Source of the DNA: JAJDFU01 sp964595955
Lineage (GTDB): Bacteria > Bacteroidota > Bacteroidia > Chitinophagales > Saprospiraceae
NCBI GenBank assembly: GCA_964595955.1
Contig: CAZQSF010000001.1
Span: forward strand, 55,501 to 119,500
Length of the DNA stretch: 64,000 nt
Direction of reading: 5' to 3'
Below, piece after piece: positions 42,122-50,737 of the stretch. Within the stretch, counting starts at the first letter, position 1. Each line of letters begins with the position of its first letter. The translations under genes and the position numbers were made by a program. The notes under the pieces are model-generated. The model searched no databases, was not told where the DNA came from, and saw only the letters and a list, made by a program, of their open reading frames with translations.

Positions 42122-43696
42122 CTATTTCAGCACCAGTCGCTCGGCCACGACACCCTCTTCAAACCGAATCTGGGCGATGTAGGTGCCGGCGGGCAAGCTG
42201 CCGCGCCGCAGTACGTACTGCGGATCGCGCAAGCCTTCCACATTGTGCACCAGGCGCCCGTTGAGATCGAAGAGCTGAATGCCCAGAATGGGGCTTTCGC
42301 CTTCAGCCTGGAAGAAGATGGAGCCGCTGGAGGGGTTGGGGAAGACGTTCAGATCCACCTGGGCGGAGGAGATAAGGTCTTCCGTACTTACCACGCCGTC
42401 CAGGTTGCAATCCAACTCCAGGGTGATGCAGGCGCGCGGGATGGCAAATTGCAGAATGGTATCGATGTACATGAGGGCGCGGCCTTTGTCCGGATCCTCG
42501 TCATCCGGGGCATTCTGATTGTTGGGATCCCACCAGTCCCAGGGCGCACTGTTGTCGCCCAGGATGGCATACAGGCCTTCGACATCGGTCAGCCCGGGGA
42601 AGGTCTCGTTGCCTATGGTCACCGGCTTGCTGTTGGCTTCTTCCGCAGCGGCGGAAATGGGATCTACAAATTCCACATCCTCCCAGTCCTCATTGTTGCC
42701 GAACGCTTCCTGCAATTGCTGGATCAGGTAAGCACCTTGTACTTCTACAACCGGCAGGTTGAGGCCGGGGACGTTCACCAGGCCTTCCACATAGGGGGCA
42801 TCCGGGTCGGTAGTATTCTGAAAACTGATCCAGGGACCCACATTCTCATCGATCCAGGAGGTATCGCCCAGGGCGCCGCCCATATTTACCGACAGAGCAT
42901 AATCGGAACTGATGGGATCGCCACTGTCGAAAGTAACCCAGTTGGGGATGCAGAGCGTATCGCCCTCCGATAGAATGGGATACCCCGCGGGAACAAGACC
43001 GACACTAGTTCCGAAAATATTGCCGTTCCAGGCTTCGACTACCATCGGTACACCGCCGGAAATGAATTTCGGCAGCACGACTTCCTGATAGTTGTCTATG
43101 GTAGCGGTAGCGTTAACCTGATATCCGCCGGAGCCCAGGCCCCAGAGCACGATCCGGGAGGTGTCAATGCCATAGGTGTTTCCATTGTCCGCAAAATCTT
43201 TTTTGAAGAAGCGAATACAGGTGCGGGCATCCTGGATGGTTCGGTATACGGCATTGATCAGGCTGAATACCCGTACTTCCTGGTCTGGATCAAAAGGGAA
43301 CCAGCCCAGCCGGTAATCGACCGAAGCTACGACAAAGCCACGCCGGGTCAGTTGGTTGGCAATTTCGACTATGGCGCTATCCGTGCGAAAGCCGCCCGTA
43401 GAACCATTGAGGGGAAAAGGGGCAAAATTGCCGGTGTGGAAAAGCAGTACCAAGGGGCGCTCAGCCAAGTCGTCGCCTTCCGGCTGATATACGTCCATCA
43501 GCAGGTCATCCCGTTCGGCGACGAAATTCCCGGTTAGGAACGGTTCGATGGTAAAGTTTTCACCGTAGACGACACCTTCCGAAATACTGATCTCGTCAAA
43601 GACTTCATCTACGTAGCGATCCCCCTGGGCTGCACTCTGGAAGCAAAGTCCCAGAGCGAATGCCAGGCAGAGGGTAATGGTAAAGAACTGTTTCAT
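42122..43696 (-). CDS. secreted alpha/beta-hydrolase with T9SS C-terminal sorting domain
   Basis: The protein has 524 residues with a signal peptide (cleavage near AAQG). Residues about 60-300 look like a carboxylesterase-type alpha/beta-hydrolase: LLMDVYQPEG, an oxyanion-like LLFHTGNFAPF, SVDYRLGWFP and WGLGSGGYQVNA. The nucleophile would be S189, but the residue two before it is Leu, not the Gly of G-x-S-x-G. Residues about 427-445 contain a dockerin/EF-hand-like stretch (DCNLDGVVSTEDL). The last 75 residues are a type A sorting domain (VFPNPSSGSIFF ... LPAGTYIAQI). It lies 33 bp after a TonB-dependent receptor gene, probably in one unit: a secreted hydrolase and a receptor for its product. 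Confidence 0.85.
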   Translation of the reverse strand: MKQFFTITLCLAFALGLCFQSAAQGDRYVDEVFDEISISEGVVYGENFTIEPFLTGNFVAERDDLLMDVYQPEGDDLAERPLVLLFHTGNFAPFPLNGSTGGFRTDSAIVEIANQLTRRGFVVASVDYRLGWFPFDPDQEVRVFSLINAVYRTIQDARTCIRFFKKDFADNGNTYGIDTSRIVLWGLGSGGYQVNATATIDNYQEVVLPKFISGGVPMVVEAWNGNIFGTSVGLVPAGYPILSEGDTLCIPNWVTFDSGDPISSDYALSVNMGGALGDTSWIDENVGPWISFQNTTDPDAPYVEGLVNVPGLNLPVVEVQGAYLIQQLQEAFGNNEDWEDVEFVDPISAAAEEANSKPVTIGNETFPGLTDVEGLYAILGDNSAPWDWWDPNNQNAPDDEDPDKGRALMYIDTILQFAIPRACITLELDCNLDGVVSTEDLISSAQVDLNVFPNPSSGSIFFQAEGESPILGIQLFDLNGRLVHNVEGLRDPQYVLRRGSLPAGTYIAQIRFEEGVVAERLVLK

Positions 43697-43729
43697 GCGG
43701 TATGTAATTTGAATTTGATAGATAGCTGA

Positions 43730-46543
43730 TTATTTTTTTCGCCACTCGTACGTGAGGGATATGTAGGCCAACCGGCCAATCTCGGGCCCGCCAAAGGTTT
43801 GAAAGGCGCGGTTGTCCAGCAGGTTGGAGGCTCCGATCTTGAGGGTGGTATTCAGGCTGTTGAAGTGGTAGTTGACCTGGGCATCCAATAAGTCGTATTG
43901 GGGGACAAAGCCGGTAAACTGGGGCGAGCCCTCAAAGAGGAAGCCATCGATCCACTTGTAATTCACGCTGAAACCGAAGTCCTTCAGGAAGCCCCAGCGA
44001 ATGTTCCTTCCGGATATGCCGATGTTGAATTTGTGTTCCGGGGTGTTGAAAGCCGGCACGATGGGATCGTCGGGCTCGGAGATCAGTTTGTTCCAGGAGT
44101 AGTTGCCGTTGAGCGAGAAATAATTGGCGAAGTAATAGTTGAGTCCTACGGAAAACCCCTGGGTGCGTATTCGTTCGCGGGCATTGGCCGAATATCGGAA
44201 AACCTGGATCTCATCGGGGATGGCGAAATCGCCGAACTCCGTTTCTACAGCAATGATAAAGCCCAGGAAATCGTCGTAGATATTGTAGTAGTACCCGGCA
44301 TCTACATACAGATTGTTGAACAGCGTGGTTCGGTACCCAAACTCAAAGGTCTTGACCCGTTCCGGCTGTACCCCGTCAATGGAAAAGTAGTCGAGCACCT
44401 GATTTTCCAGGCTGAAGATAGAGTCCAACTCTTCCAGGCTTATGAGGCTGTCCACCCCGTTGAGGTTGCCGGCCAGGATGGCCGGACCCACATTGAGGTT
44501 CAGGAATTGGTCGGTGAGGGTGGGGTTGCGCACGGCGCTGGAAAAGGAAAAGCGAAGAAAATTGTTGGGCGCGGGTTTCCAAACCACGGAGGCGGCGGGG
44601 GTATTAACCAGATTAAAGTTCTGGTTCTTGTCAAAACGAATGGTAGCGCTAAGCCGCAGCTTCTGGTCGAAAAACTCCTTGGATACTCCGGCGTAGGCCC
44701 CGAATTCGAAGTTGGTAATGCTTACGCTGTCGTCAGTGAATACCGTACCGCGGCTGTCGGGCAAATACCAGCGGGTGCTGCCGCCAACGGTGATCTCGTC
44801 CAGCCAGGAGGTGGAGAACTTGTATTCGCCCTGTACGTGGTAGAGCTGGGAGCGATCGTAAAAGCGGGTGCCGCCTTCCATTTCGTTGGACAGGGCTGAG
44901 GTGATGGCCTCAAATTCCTGCTGGAAGCGCTCCGTGCCGGGCACAAAGAAATCCTGCCCGCCGGTCACCCCGGCGCCTGTATTTGCGGCATCGGCTGTTT
45001 CAGTATGCCATTCGGTAAGTACGTCATTGTTGTCTTCCAGCCATTGTTTGGCCGCTTCTTCGTCGAAGTCGATGATAGGGAGGCCGGTCTCAGGATCGAA
45101 AATAATACTGATCTCCGGGTAGCCGTTTTCCACCATCTGATCGTAGATGTTATTCTGCCAGTATCGCGTGTAGTCGTTTTGAAAATCTTCGTCGGACTTC
45201 GACCGGTCCAGGAGGGTCAGGGCCGTGAAGTAGGGATCGTAGGAGTCGCCGGCATCCTCCCAGGTGGTGTAGGCGCGCAGGAAGTACTTGTCGGGTTTGC
45301 GCAACTCCAGACGGGCCTGATAGAACTGGATATTGCGCAGGCTGAAGCGGTTGTCGCCCTGGTACACGGTGGTGCCCTGGCTGTAGTTGAAGGCACCCAC
45401 CACTTCCGGCGATTCGATGCCCTGCCTGGGATTCAATCGCCAGTGCAAGGCTGTATTGGCTTTGAGGTTGCGCGTATCGTAATCCACGAGGTCTTCTTCC
45501 CGGTAGCCGGTCCGGTAAAAGATGCCCAGGCCGGCAAAGGTGCTTGATAAATTAATGTCGTCGCTGAAATCAAAAGAGGGCACGAATTCATCCCCGTAGA
45601 TATTGACCGCATCAAAGCGCCCCGGGTTCGTGGCCGGCACGCGGGATTCGTCCACCGGATTGTAATTGGTGGCTTCCCAATCGTTGGCGCGCAGGTAGGC
45701 CGCGTTGACTTTGAAGGCGAGAAATTCATTACCCTTCCCGTTGCGGAAGGATTCTGCATAGCGCACAGCTGTTTCGAAGAGTTGCCGCTCGCCCACCTTC
45801 ACCATGGCCGAGATCCCCTTGTGAATGAAGGGGTTTTTGGTCTCCATATTGATCACCCCGTTAAAGGCGTTGGGCCCGTAAAAGGATGAACTGGCGCCCT
45901 GGATAAGGTCTACGCGAAGGACGTCGAGTTCGGGGCTGCCCAGGAAGTTGCCGAGCGAAAAATTCAGCCCCGGGCTCTGGTTGTCCACGCCGTCAATGAG
46001 CTGCAGCGTACGCACCGGGCTGGTGGAGTTGAACCCCCGGGTGTTGATCACCTTGAAGCCCAGGCTGGCAGCCGTGAGATCTACCCCCTTCAAGGAACCC
46101 AGCCCGTCGTAAAAGTTGTCGGAAGGGGTGTTTTTGATGGCGAGCACGTCCAGGGATTCTACCGTAAGGGGCGCGGATTTTTGCTTGTCCGAAATCCGTT
46201 GGCCGCGCACTTCCACCACTTCGGTAGAGATGATATCCTCCTCCATGCGGAGGTCGATCTCGGTTTCGGGCTCGGTGATTTCCTTTTCCTGTGCGCGAAA
46301 GCCCGTGTACGATATAATCAGGGTAAATGGCCGGGGTACGTCCGTGCGCAATTCGAACTGACCGTCGTAATCGGTAATGGTTCCTTCTGTAGTACCCTTG
46401 ATCAGTACACTTGCCCCGATAAGCGGCTCCCGCGTATTTTCGTCTTTTATGGTACCCCGAATGACAGTTTGGGCGGATAAACTCGAGATGAGGAAAAGTG
46501 CCCAAATTATATTAAGAAATTTCCAAAAGGAAAAAAATTTCAT
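43730..46543 (-). CDS. TonB-dependent outer-membrane receptor
   Basis: The protein has 937 residues. A signal peptide (1-24) is followed by a carboxypeptidase-regulatory-like domain (about 27-110: VIRGTIKDENTREPLIGASVLIKGT ... SYTGF), then the plug (about 125-240, GVDLTAASLGFKVINTRGFNST and VDLIQGASSSFYGPNAFNGVINMETKNP) and a long beta-barrel ending in ISLTYEWRKK. It lacks a neighbouring SusD gene, so it is not a classical SusC/D pair. The ligand is unknown; the T9SS hydrolase gene 33 bp downstream suggests an ester- or peptide-derived nutrient. Confidence 0.93.
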   Translation of the reverse strand: MKFFSFWKFLNIIWALFLISSLSAQTVIRGTIKDENTREPLIGASVLIKGTTEGTITDYDGQFELRTDVPRPFTLIISYTGFRAQEKEITEPETEIDLRMEEDIISTEVVEVRGQRISDKQKSAPLTVESLDVLAIKNTPSDNFYDGLGSLKGVDLTAASLGFKVINTRGFNSTSPVRTLQLIDGVDNQSPGLNFSLGNFLGSPELDVLRVDLIQGASSSFYGPNAFNGVINMETKNPFIHKGISAMVKVGERQLFETAVRYAESFRNGKGNEFLAFKVNAAYLRANDWEATNYNPVDESRVPATNPGRFDAVNIYGDEFVPSFDFSDDINLSSTFAGLGIFYRTGYREEDLVDYDTRNLKANTALHWRLNPRQGIESPEVVGAFNYSQGTTVYQGDNRFSLRNIQFYQARLELRKPDKYFLRAYTTWEDAGDSYDPYFTALTLLDRSKSDEDFQNDYTRYWQNNIYDQMVENGYPEISIIFDPETGLPIIDFDEEAAKQWLEDNNDVLTEWHTETADAANTGAGVTGGQDFFVPGTERFQQEFEAITSALSNEMEGGTRFYDRSQLYHVQGEYKFSTSWLDEITVGGSTRWYLPDSRGTVFTDDSVSITNFEFGAYAGVSKEFFDQKLRLSATIRFDKNQNFNLVNTPAASVVWKPAPNNFLRFSFSSAVRNPTLTDQFLNLNVGPAILAGNLNGVDSLISLEELDSIFSLENQVLDYFSIDGVQPERVKTFEFGYRTTLFNNLYVDAGYYYNIYDDFLGFIIAVETEFGDFAIPDEIQVFRYSANARERIRTQGFSVGLNYYFANYFSLNGNYSWNKLISEPDDPIVPAFNTPEHKFNIGISGRNIRWGFLKDFGFSVNYKWIDGFLFEGSPQFTGFVPQYDLLDAQVNYHFNSLNTTLKIGASNLLDNRAFQTFGGPEIGRLAYISLTYEWRKK

Positions 46544-46583
46544 GCTTTTACCAGGGTGAGGTTAGGGAATAAATTCTGTACGC

Positions 46584-46610
46584 TTGGCGAAATTAGTGAA
46601 ATTTCGCCAA
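46584..46610 (-). promoter_or_regulatory. 11-bp inverted repeat in the TonB receptor leader
   Basis: TTGGCGAAATT (46584-46594) and AATTTCGCCAA (46600-46610) are perfect arms around a 5-nt spacer, about 40 bp upstream of the receptor ATG and just downstream of its candidate promoter. It could be an operator or an mRNA hairpin. Confidence 0.5.
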
Positions 46611-46630
46611 CGGTAAAGTCTTTGTAAACA

Positions 46631-46638
46631 CAAAATTA
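46631..46638 (-). promoter_or_regulatory. candidate -7 element for the TonB receptor
   Basis: It reads TAATTTTG on the minus strand (exact TAnnTTTG), 88 nt upstream of the ATG. There is no clear -33 box. Confidence 0.4.
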
Positions 46639-46956
46639 ATTGGCCGAAAAACCGGTATGGCTTTTGTCTGGCAGGCGTCCAAAAGGAAAGGATAAAAGGC
46701 GGTATGGGATCGATTCATCATGCTGTATGTGATTCTTTGTGAACTTTTTTAAAGGTAAGAGGAAGAATCCATGGGTTCTTGAGCAGATCGGACATCGCTG
46801 GAATTCTTCCTCCTCTCTAGCAAGGAATGCAGCGGACAATGCCCCCTTCCTTTTCCTCTCAGCAAAGCAAGAAGATCAAAGGATCCATTATCCCTCGCTG
46901 GAGGACGGATCCGATGGATATCGTCTTTTCCGGACCATCTCCGGAAGAGCCGGAGC

Positions 46957-47691
46957 CTAGAGAACGGTAAATACGGCAATGGCCAGCCCCAGCAGGATGG
47001 CGATCAGCCGGGCCAGATGGACCTGATGATGGCTGGTGCCCTCCAGTTCAAAGAGGATGGTGGTGGCGATATGAAAAAAGGAACCCGTGACGATACCCAA
47101 CAGGGCCCTCACCACGGATGGCGGAAAGGCCAGCATCTCGCCAAGCCAGGCGCCTAGCGGCGACATGGCAGCAAAGAGAGCCAGATTGACCCACACCCAG
47201 CGATTGGGCATGCCGGCATGGTGAAAGAGAAGAGAAAGGGCAAAGGCTGCCGGGGCCTTGTGCAGGATCACCCCGATGAGCAAATGATTCCACCCGGCCT
47301 CGTGCTGTTGATGGCTGTGGGCTTCGTATCCGCTCAAGGGCATGCCTTCGATGAAGGCGTGTACGCAAAGCCCCAGCATGATGGGAACCGCCGCCCGGCT
47401 CAGGGGCTGGTCCTCTTTCAGGGCGTGCACATGGCCGTGCTCAACGCCTCGCGACAACTGGTCGAGCAGGAGTTGCACCAGAAAACCCAGAAGGATCCAC
47501 AGGCCCATGCGCTCATTGCCCCCCGCAAAAAGGATCGGCAGCAGGTGCAGGACGGTAATCCCCAGGATATAGGCTCCGGAAAAGGAAAGCGCCAGCCGGA
47601 GTCCCTGACCGCCGCGAATGCCACGGCTCCAGCCCAAGGCACCCCCGGCCAGGACCGATCCGAACAACAGGGTGTATTCCCAGAAGGCCAT
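46957..47691 (-). CDS. ZIP-family divalent metal transporter
   Basis: The 244-residue protein has about eight membrane helices. The metal-site helices are recognisable as CVHAFIEGMPLSG and GVILHKAPAAFALSL, the paired His/Glu/Pro motifs of ZIP proteins. Histidine-rich loops (VEHGHVHALK and EAHSHQQHEAG) fit zinc handling. It lies 3 bp after the PAP2 gene in a minus-strand unit of methyltransferase, PAP2 and ZIP. Zinc or another divalent cation is the likely substrate; direction (uptake) is inferred from the family. Confidence 0.9.
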   Translation of the reverse strand: MAFWEYTLLFGSVLAGGALGWSRGIRGGQGLRLALSFSGAYILGITVLHLLPILFAGGNERMGLWILLGFLVQLLLDQLSRGVEHGHVHALKEDQPLSRAAVPIMLGLCVHAFIEGMPLSGYEAHSHQQHEAGWNHLLIGVILHKAPAAFALSLLFHHAGMPNRWVWVNLALFAAMSPLGAWLGEMLAFPPSVVRALLGIVTGSFFHIATTILFELEGTSHHQVHLARLIAILLGLAIAVFTVL

Positions 47692-47694
47692 AGG

Positions 47695-48270
47695 CTAGGA
47701 CTTCTTTATTTGGTAGTGATCCGGCAGGCTGCGGTAGATCCAGGTCACCAGGGCACCGCAAAGCAGGCCGAGTATAGCACCAGCCAGCACGTCCAGGGGA
47801 TAGTGTACGCCTACGTACACCTGGCCATAGGCGATGCTGCCCGCCCAGAGGAAGAGCCAGATACTGCGCCATCTCCGAAAAAGAGGTAGGGTCAGCGCGA
47901 AAAAGGTAGCCAGGGCAAAGTGGTTGGTCGCGTGGCTGGAGGTAAAACTGTAGCCCACCCCGCAGGAAACCAGCAACTGGACCTCATCCTTCAGGGCCGG
48001 ATCATTGCAGGGGCGCAGGCGCTCCACCGCAGGCTTGACCACCTGGCTGCTCAAGGTGTCGGCCAGGCCGACGAGCAAACCGATAGCTAGGAAAAAAGCT
48101 ATGACCCGTATCCGGTATTTCCAGATCAGGTAAGCGGCCAGCAAGATGTAGAGAGGGATCCAACTGGTTTTTTCTCGCCACCAGGGCATGATGGCATCCA
48201 GCCAGGGCGTATGGCCGGGGCCGTTGACCCACTCAAACCAATGCTGATCCCATTGCAACAATTCACTCAT
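47695..48270 (-). CDS. PAP2-family membrane phosphatase
   Basis: The protein has 191 residues from the ATG at 48270 (MSELLQWDQH), which overlaps the methyltransferase stop by 8 bp; a start at 48285 is possible. It has five membrane helices. The phosphatase triad motifs are KPAVERLRP, SSHATNHF (usual PSGH, here S-S-H) and VYVGVHYPLDVLAG. Bacteroidota members often act on undecaprenyl pyrophosphate or lipid A; the substrate here is unknown. Confidence 0.88.
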   Translation of the reverse strand: MSELLQWDQHWFEWVNGPGHTPWLDAIMPWWREKTSWIPLYILLAAYLIWKYRIRVIAFFLAIGLLVGLADTLSSQVVKPAVERLRPCNDPALKDEVQLLVSCGVGYSFTSSHATNHFALATFFALTLPLFRRWRSIWLFLWAGSIAYGQVYVGVHYPLDVLAGAILGLLCGALVTWIYRSLPDHYQIKKS

Positions 48271-49012
48271 AGGCAGGACTTGCAAGCAAAATCAATCGCG
48301 GGCTGGTGTTGGGTTCAAAAGGATGCAACTGGTAATCGCCGAAGGCTTTTCGAATGGCAAGACCAGCCTCCCGGAACAGGGGTTTGAAATCGTCCTTGCC
48401 GATCAGGCGCACCCGCTCTTCAAAGGCGTAGTTCCTTCCCCGGTCGCTGAATCGAATGCGTTTGTAAACATAGGGTTCTTCAATGCTTCGCTCCAGCTCA
48501 AAGCGAATGCCCTCCAGCTCCTTGACTTCTTCGCGCACCAGATTTCGGCGCACGTAGTCGGCATTGAAAAAGTCGAGCACGAAGGTGCCGCCGGGCTTCA
48601 GGTCGCTGCGCACGCTTTGCAGTACCCGCAGATCGTCTTCCTGCTCTTCAAAATACCCGAAACTGGTAAAAAAGTTGAACACATAGTCGAAATGCCCCGG
48701 CCGAAAGGGTTCGCGCATATCATGGGTGAAAAAGTGCAGTTGGTCCTGTTCGTACTGCCGGGCGATGGCGATGCTGCCGGGGGAGAGGTCTACCCCGGTC
48801 ACATCAAAGCCTTTGTTGGCCAGATAGATCGAATAGCGCCCTTTCCCGCAGGCCAGGTCCAGGATGCGAGCCCCGGCTACCGGCTCCAGATGGGCCAGCA
48901 GGGAGTCGATGAACCGGCGCGCTTCCGTGTCGTCGCGATGCTTGTACAGAATGTGATAGTAGGGAGAGTCAAACCAGCTCTCATACCAGCTTTTGGATTC
49001 GGAAGCGTCCAT
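48263..49012 (-). CDS. class I SAM-dependent methyltransferase
   Basis: The 249-residue Rossmann-fold methyltransferase has motif I ILDLACGKGRYSIYLA and the acidic residue ending strand two in VTGVDLS. The post-I region FDYVFNFFTSFGYF and LKPGGTFVLDFFNADYV are typical of small-molecule enzymes. The substrate is unknown. It is the first gene of the minus-strand trio, 20 nt downstream of an exact TATCTTTG promoter element, and diverges from glmM across the 8-bp tandem repeat. Confidence 0.88.
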   Translation of the reverse strand: MDASESKSWYESWFDSPYYHILYKHRDDTEARRFIDSLLAHLEPVAGARILDLACGKGRYSIYLANKGFDVTGVDLSPGSIAIARQYEQDQLHFFTHDMREPFRPGHFDYVFNFFTSFGYFEEQEDDLRVLQSVRSDLKPGGTFVLDFFNADYVRRNLVREEVKELEGIRFELERSIEEPYVYKRIRFSDRGRNYAFEERVRLIGKDDFKPLFREAGLAIRKAFGDYQLHPFEPNTSPRLILLASPAYE

Positions 49013-49031
49013 CTGGGGGCATTTTGCGCGG

Positions 49032-49039
49032 CAAAGATA
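49032..49039 (-). promoter_or_regulatory. candidate -7 element for the methyltransferase-PAP2-ZIP unit
   Basis: It reads TATCTTTG on the minus strand, an exact TAnnTTTG, 19 nt before the ATG. Confidence 0.5.
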
Positions 49040-49148
49040 AGAGGTAGTTGGTAGTGGGTGATGGGTAGCCGGATAAATTTGCCCTCTTCAATCTGGCCAA
49101 GCCGGTTCGCAGCGCCTCCCTTTGTTCTTCAATCCGTGATTCTCCAAT

Positions 49149-49308
49149 CTTCCGTTCTTCGGTTCTCCAGTTTTTCCATTCTTCCGTTCTTCCGTTCTTC
49201 CGTTCTTCGGTTCTTCGGTTCTTCCGTTCTTTGGTTCTTCCGTTCTTTGGTTCTTCCGTTCTTTGGTTCTTCGGTTCTTCCGTTCATCAGTTCTTCCGTT
49301 CCTCCGCT
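49149..49308. repeat. 8-bp tandem repeat (CTTCCGTT), about 20 units
   Basis: Twenty consecutive 8-bp units run from 49149 to 49308. The commonest form is CTTCCGTT, with CTTCGGTT and CTTTGGTT variants. A degenerate shoulder extends left to about 49125. The array is purely pyrimidine-rich on the plus strand and ends 8 bp before the glmM -7 element. Confidence 0.95.
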
Positions 49309-49315
49309 TCTTCGG

Positions 49316-49323
49316 TATATTTG
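49316..49323 (+). promoter_or_regulatory. candidate -7 element for glmM
   Basis: TATATTTG is an exact TAnnTTTG, 22 nt before the TTG start at 49346. The matching -33 region falls inside the 8-bp tandem repeat. Confidence 0.5.
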
Positions 49324-49345
49324 TCGACACAAAAACCTACAACCC

Positions 49346-50725
49346 TTGGCATTAATTACTTCTATTTCCGGCATTCGAGGCACCATCGGTGGCCGGCCGG
49401 GCGAAAACCTTACACCGGTGGATGTGGTGAACTTCGCCGCGGCCTATGGCAGCCTGCTGCAACAGCACGGACGCAGTGATACCATTGTTATCGGGCGGGA
49501 TGCCCGCCCTTCGGGCGAAATGGTGCAACAACTGGTGATGCATACCCTCAGCGCCATGGGCTTTACCCTCATCGACCTGGGGCTGAGTACGACCCCCACC
49601 ATCGAAATGGCGGTGCCCTTGGCGGATGCGGCCGGAGGTATCATCCTCACAGCCAGTCACAACCCCGTGCAGTGGAATGCCCTCAAACTGCTCAATGCCG
49701 AGGGCGAGTTTATTTCCAAGGCCGAAGGGGAGAAAATCTTAGAAGGGATCCGCAAACAGAACTTCGTTTTCCAGCTGGTTGAAAACCTGGGACGGATCGA
49801 GCAGGGCGGAGATTTTCTGGATCGGCACATTCAGGCCATATTGGAACTGGAGCTGGTGGAGGTGGAGGCAATCCGCAAAAAAGGGTTCAAGATCGTGGTG
49901 GATCCCGTCAATTCATCCGGCGTGATTGCCGTGCCGGCGCTGTTGGAGCAACTCGGTTGTGAAGCCGTCCTGATCAACGGCACGCCTAATGGCCAGTTCG
50001 CCCACAATCCCGAACCTTTGCCCGCATATCTCACCGAGTTGTGCGATACGGTGAAAAGAGTGGGCGCCCAGCTGGGCGTCGCTGTGGATCCCGATGTGGA
50101 TCGCCTGGCCTTCGTACAGGAGGATGGCGTCTTTTTCGGTGAAGAATATACCTTGGTGGCGGCTGCCGACTACGTACTTTCGCGCCAGTCCGGCGATGCG
50201 GTATCCAACCTCTCCTCCTCGCGCGCCCTGCGCGACATCACCCGCCGCCACGGCGGCAGGTACCACGCCAGCGCCGTGGGCGAGGTCAATGTGGTGGAGA
50301 AAATGAAAGATGTTCATGCCGTCATTGGTGGAGAAGGCAACGGAGGCGTCATCCTGCCGGACCTGCACTACGGGCGCGATGCCCTGGTGGGGATCGCTTT
50401 GGTGCTCTCGCACCTGGCCACCTCCGGCCAGACGCTTTCGGAGCTTCGCCGCTCCTACCCGCATTACGAGATGATAAAGGACAAGATCGCCCTGGATCCC
50501 GCCCTGGACCTGGACGGCCTCCTCGATGAACTGGAAGGAGCCTTCAGCGGGGCCCAACTGGATCGCACCGACGGCCTTAAGGCCGATTTTGAACACGGCT
50601 GGTTGCATCTGCGCAAGTCCAATACCGAGCCCATCATCCGCATCTATGCCGAGGCATCTTCAGCCGATGAAGCCCGCGGCCTGGTGCAGCGCGCCAAGGA
50701 GCAGGTGCAGCAAACCCTGGCTTAA
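49346..50725 (+). CDS. glmM: phosphoglucosamine mutase-like phosphohexomutase
   Basis: It interconverts glucosamine-6-P and glucosamine-1-P for UDP-GlcNAc synthesis. I start it at TTG 49346, giving 459 residues beginning ALITSISGIRGTIGG, as in Bacteroidota homologues. The frame is open back to 49058, but that part only translates the simple repeat. The phosphoserine is S104 in LTASHNP, the metal loop DPDVDRLA, the sugar-binding GEGNGGV and the C-terminal phosphate site RKSNTEPIIRIYAE. A broader phosphomannomutase role cannot be excluded. The next gene lies 12 bp downstream. Confidence 0.92.
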   Translation: MALITSISGIRGTIGGRPGENLTPVDVVNFAAAYGSLLQQHGRSDTIVIGRDARPSGEMVQQLVMHTLSAMGFTLIDLGLSTTPTIEMAVPLADAAGGIILTASHNPVQWNALKLLNAEGEFISKAEGEKILEGIRKQNFVFQLVENLGRIEQGGDFLDRHIQAILELELVEVEAIRKKGFKIVVDPVNSSGVIAVPALLEQLGCEAVLINGTPNGQFAHNPEPLPAYLTELCDTVKRVGAQLGVAVDPDVDRLAFVQEDGVFFGEEYTLVAAADYVLSRQSGDAVSNLSSSRALRDITRRHGGRYHASAVGEVNVVEKMKDVHAVIGGEGNGGVILPDLHYGRDALVGIALVLSHLATSGQTLSELRRSYPHYEMIKDKIALDPALDLDGLLDELEGAFSGAQLDRTDGLKADFEHGWLHLRKSNTEPIIRIYAEASSADEARGLVQRAKEQVQQTLA

Positions 50726-50737
50726 ATCCACAAACGC

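Larger units (their letters stand above)
46544..46956. other. non-coding region upstream of the TonB receptor
   Basis: There are about 410 bp with no convincing gene; small frames here lack family similarity. The receptor leader and promoter are in 46544-46640. Further right are imperfect hairpins, including GGAAGAATCC near 46762 with GGAATTCTTCC near 46799, and CTCCGG/CCGGAG (46939-46955) directly after the ZIP gene stop, which may serve as its terminator. Confidence 0.55.

Noticed and set aside
46636..46960. Small genes in the region upstream of the TonB receptor (67 and 73 residues)
   Set aside because: No family similarity, no promoter box or start context, and the frames overlap imperfect hairpins.
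49058..49345. N-terminal extension of the glmM reading frame
   Set aside because: It only translates the 8-bp tandem repeat and the promoter; the family N-terminus begins at the TTG at 49346.
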